Part shown: positions 6,688 to 7,069 of the stretch, one piece after another | Position numbering within the stretch: the stretch's first letter is position 1 | Layout: every line of letters begins with the position of its first letter | Origin: Methanosarcina sp. | GTDB lineage: Archaea > Halobacteriota > Methanosarcinia > Methanosarcinales > Methanosarcinaceae | Assembly (NCBI GenBank): GCA_017883485.1 | Contig: JADGNM010000130.1 | Span: forward strand, 1 to 7,069 | Direction: 5' to 3' | DNA length: 7,069 nucleotides | Notes under the pieces: model-generated | Databases searched by the model: none | What the model was told of the DNA's origin: nothing | Seen by the model: the letters and a program-made list of their open reading frames with translations, nothing else | Position numbers and translations under genes: made by a program

Positions 6688-6725
6688 TATATACGTCATA
6701 CATCTATGATATATACGTGATACAT
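6688..6725 (+). promoter_or_regulatory. Probable operator/promoter of the toxin-antitoxin operon: 16-bp direct repeat
   Basis: TATATACGTCATACAT (6688-6703) and TATATACGTGATACAT (6710-6725) differ at one base and start 22 bp apart, about two helical turns, so both would face the same side of the DNA. The first overlaps the palindrome ACGTATATACGT (6685-6696). The second ends directly at ATG 6726. Type II antitoxins usually repress their own operon through such sites; AT-rich TATATA could also be the TATA element. Confidence 0.6.
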
Positions 6726-6980
6726 ATGGTTCAAGCAACAATACGTTTTACGGAGAATGCGAATCACATTTTAAACATTGTGAAGGCTAAACACAAATTC
6801 AAAGACAAAAGTGAAGCTGTTAATTTTATAGTAACTAAATATGGGGAAGAACTGTTAGAACCAGAACTAAAACCTGAATTCATAGCGCATATGCAGCAGG
6901 TGATGCGAGAAAAGCCAATATTTGTAGGTAGCATTGAAAACTTCGATAAAGTAATCGATAATTTTGAGGAAGATGAGTGA
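6726..6980 (+). CDS. DUF2683-like antitoxin (RelB-type)
   Basis: An 84-residue protein starting MVQATIRFTENANHILNIVK, resembling the archaeal DUF2683 family, whose members usually sit directly before RelE-like toxins and begin MVQA. The N-terminal strand and helix would form the DNA-binding dimer; residues 18-40 (KAKHKFKDKSEAVNFIVTKYGEE region) match the family core, and the acidic tail ending FEEDE would bind the toxin. An upstream in-frame start at 6675 would add 17 residues, but these lie across the direct-repeat operator and are not family-like, so ATG 6726 is preferred. The toxin start follows the TGA (6978-6980) by six bases. Likely role: neutralising the toxin and repressing the operon. 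Confidence 0.75.
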   Translation: MVQATIRFTENANHILNIVKAKHKFKDKSEAVNFIVTKYGEELLEPELKPEFIAHMQQVMREKPIFVGSIENFDKVIDNFEEDE

Positions 6981-6986
6981 CTTTGG

Positions 6987-7069
6987 ATGTACGATTTGAT
7001 ATTTAGTCCTGCTTTTGCACGGGCTGCAAAAAAGCTAAAGAAAAAAAACAGGCAACTATATGAGATTAT
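6987..7069 (+). CDS. RelE/ParE-like toxin, N-terminal part (cut by window end)
   Basis: The first 27 residues read MYDLIFSPAFARAAKKLKKK and onward to LYEI at the edge. The pattern M-Y-x-L-x-F-S-x-x-F, followed by a Lys-rich helix, is typical of RelE/ParE-family toxins, which cut ribosome-bound mRNA (RelE) or inhibit gyrase (ParE). Which of these applies cannot be judged, as the catalytic C-terminal residues are outside the window. It starts six bases after the antitoxin stop in the same frame, so the two are almost certainly co-transcribed and translationally coupled. Confidence 0.72.
   Translation, partial: MYDLIFSPAFARAAKKLKKKNRQLYEI

Noticed and set aside
6675..6725. Longer antitoxin start at 6675
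   Set aside because: The extra residues would be encoded by the direct-repeat operator, whereas MVQA at 6726 matches the usual start of the family.

Overview
The window most likely comes from a Methanosarcina-type methanogenic archaeon. The base composition is moderate to AT-rich. A decayed repeat unit at 6353-6462 resembles the CRISPR repeats I remember from Methanosarcina. A divergent family of roughly 400-bp intergenic repeats occurs three times, and there is an archaeal DUF2683/RelE-type toxin-antitoxin pair. All recognised genes lie on the + strand. Genus is an inference; no rRNA or tRNA gene is present to prove it.

Region 1 (1-3606) reads as the edge of a decaying defence island. It opens with the tail of an unidentified gene (2-76). 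Next is the C-terminal third of a BREX methyltransferase gene, pglX (about 90-1248), which has lost its 5' part and carries one extra base at about 870. A complete TIR-domain protein gene (1266-2084) follows 17 bases later. Then comes a Schlafen-type AlbA_2/HATPase gene (2114-3606), interrupted by a frameshift near 2458-2467 and an in-frame TAG at 3148-3150. The TAG matters because Methanosarcina can decode UAG as pyrrolysine.

Region 2 (3607-5378) holds repeat copy 1 (about 3613-4010) and directly after it a second AlbA_2/HATPase gene (4030-5378). This second gene has lost about 70 bases inside the AlbA_2 domain, and two conserved N-box residues of its ATPase domain are substituted.

Region 3 (5379-6674) has no convincing intact gene. 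It contains a helically phased array of GAGCTA motifs (5443-5517), a doubtful reading-frame remnant (5535-5732), repeat copy 2 (about 5815-6215), a perfect hairpin (6249-6267), a relict CRISPR repeat-spacer-repeat unit (6353-6462) and repeat copy 3 (about 6491-6660). I see nothing recognisable in 5733-5814 or 6268-6352.

Region 4 (6675-7069) is a toxin-antitoxin operon. A 16-bp direct repeat, a likely operator, abuts the start of a DUF2683-like antitoxin, followed by the start of a RelE/ParE-like toxin cut by the window edge.

Only the TIR gene and the toxin-antitoxin pair look functional as read. The rest is a record of defence genes (BREX, two Schlafen-like ATPases, a CRISPR unit) that were acquired and then lost. 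The strongest candidates for something unusual are the intact TIR protein with its own N-terminal domain between broken neighbours, the possible pyrrolysine codon, the three-copy leader-like repeat and the 10-bp phased array.
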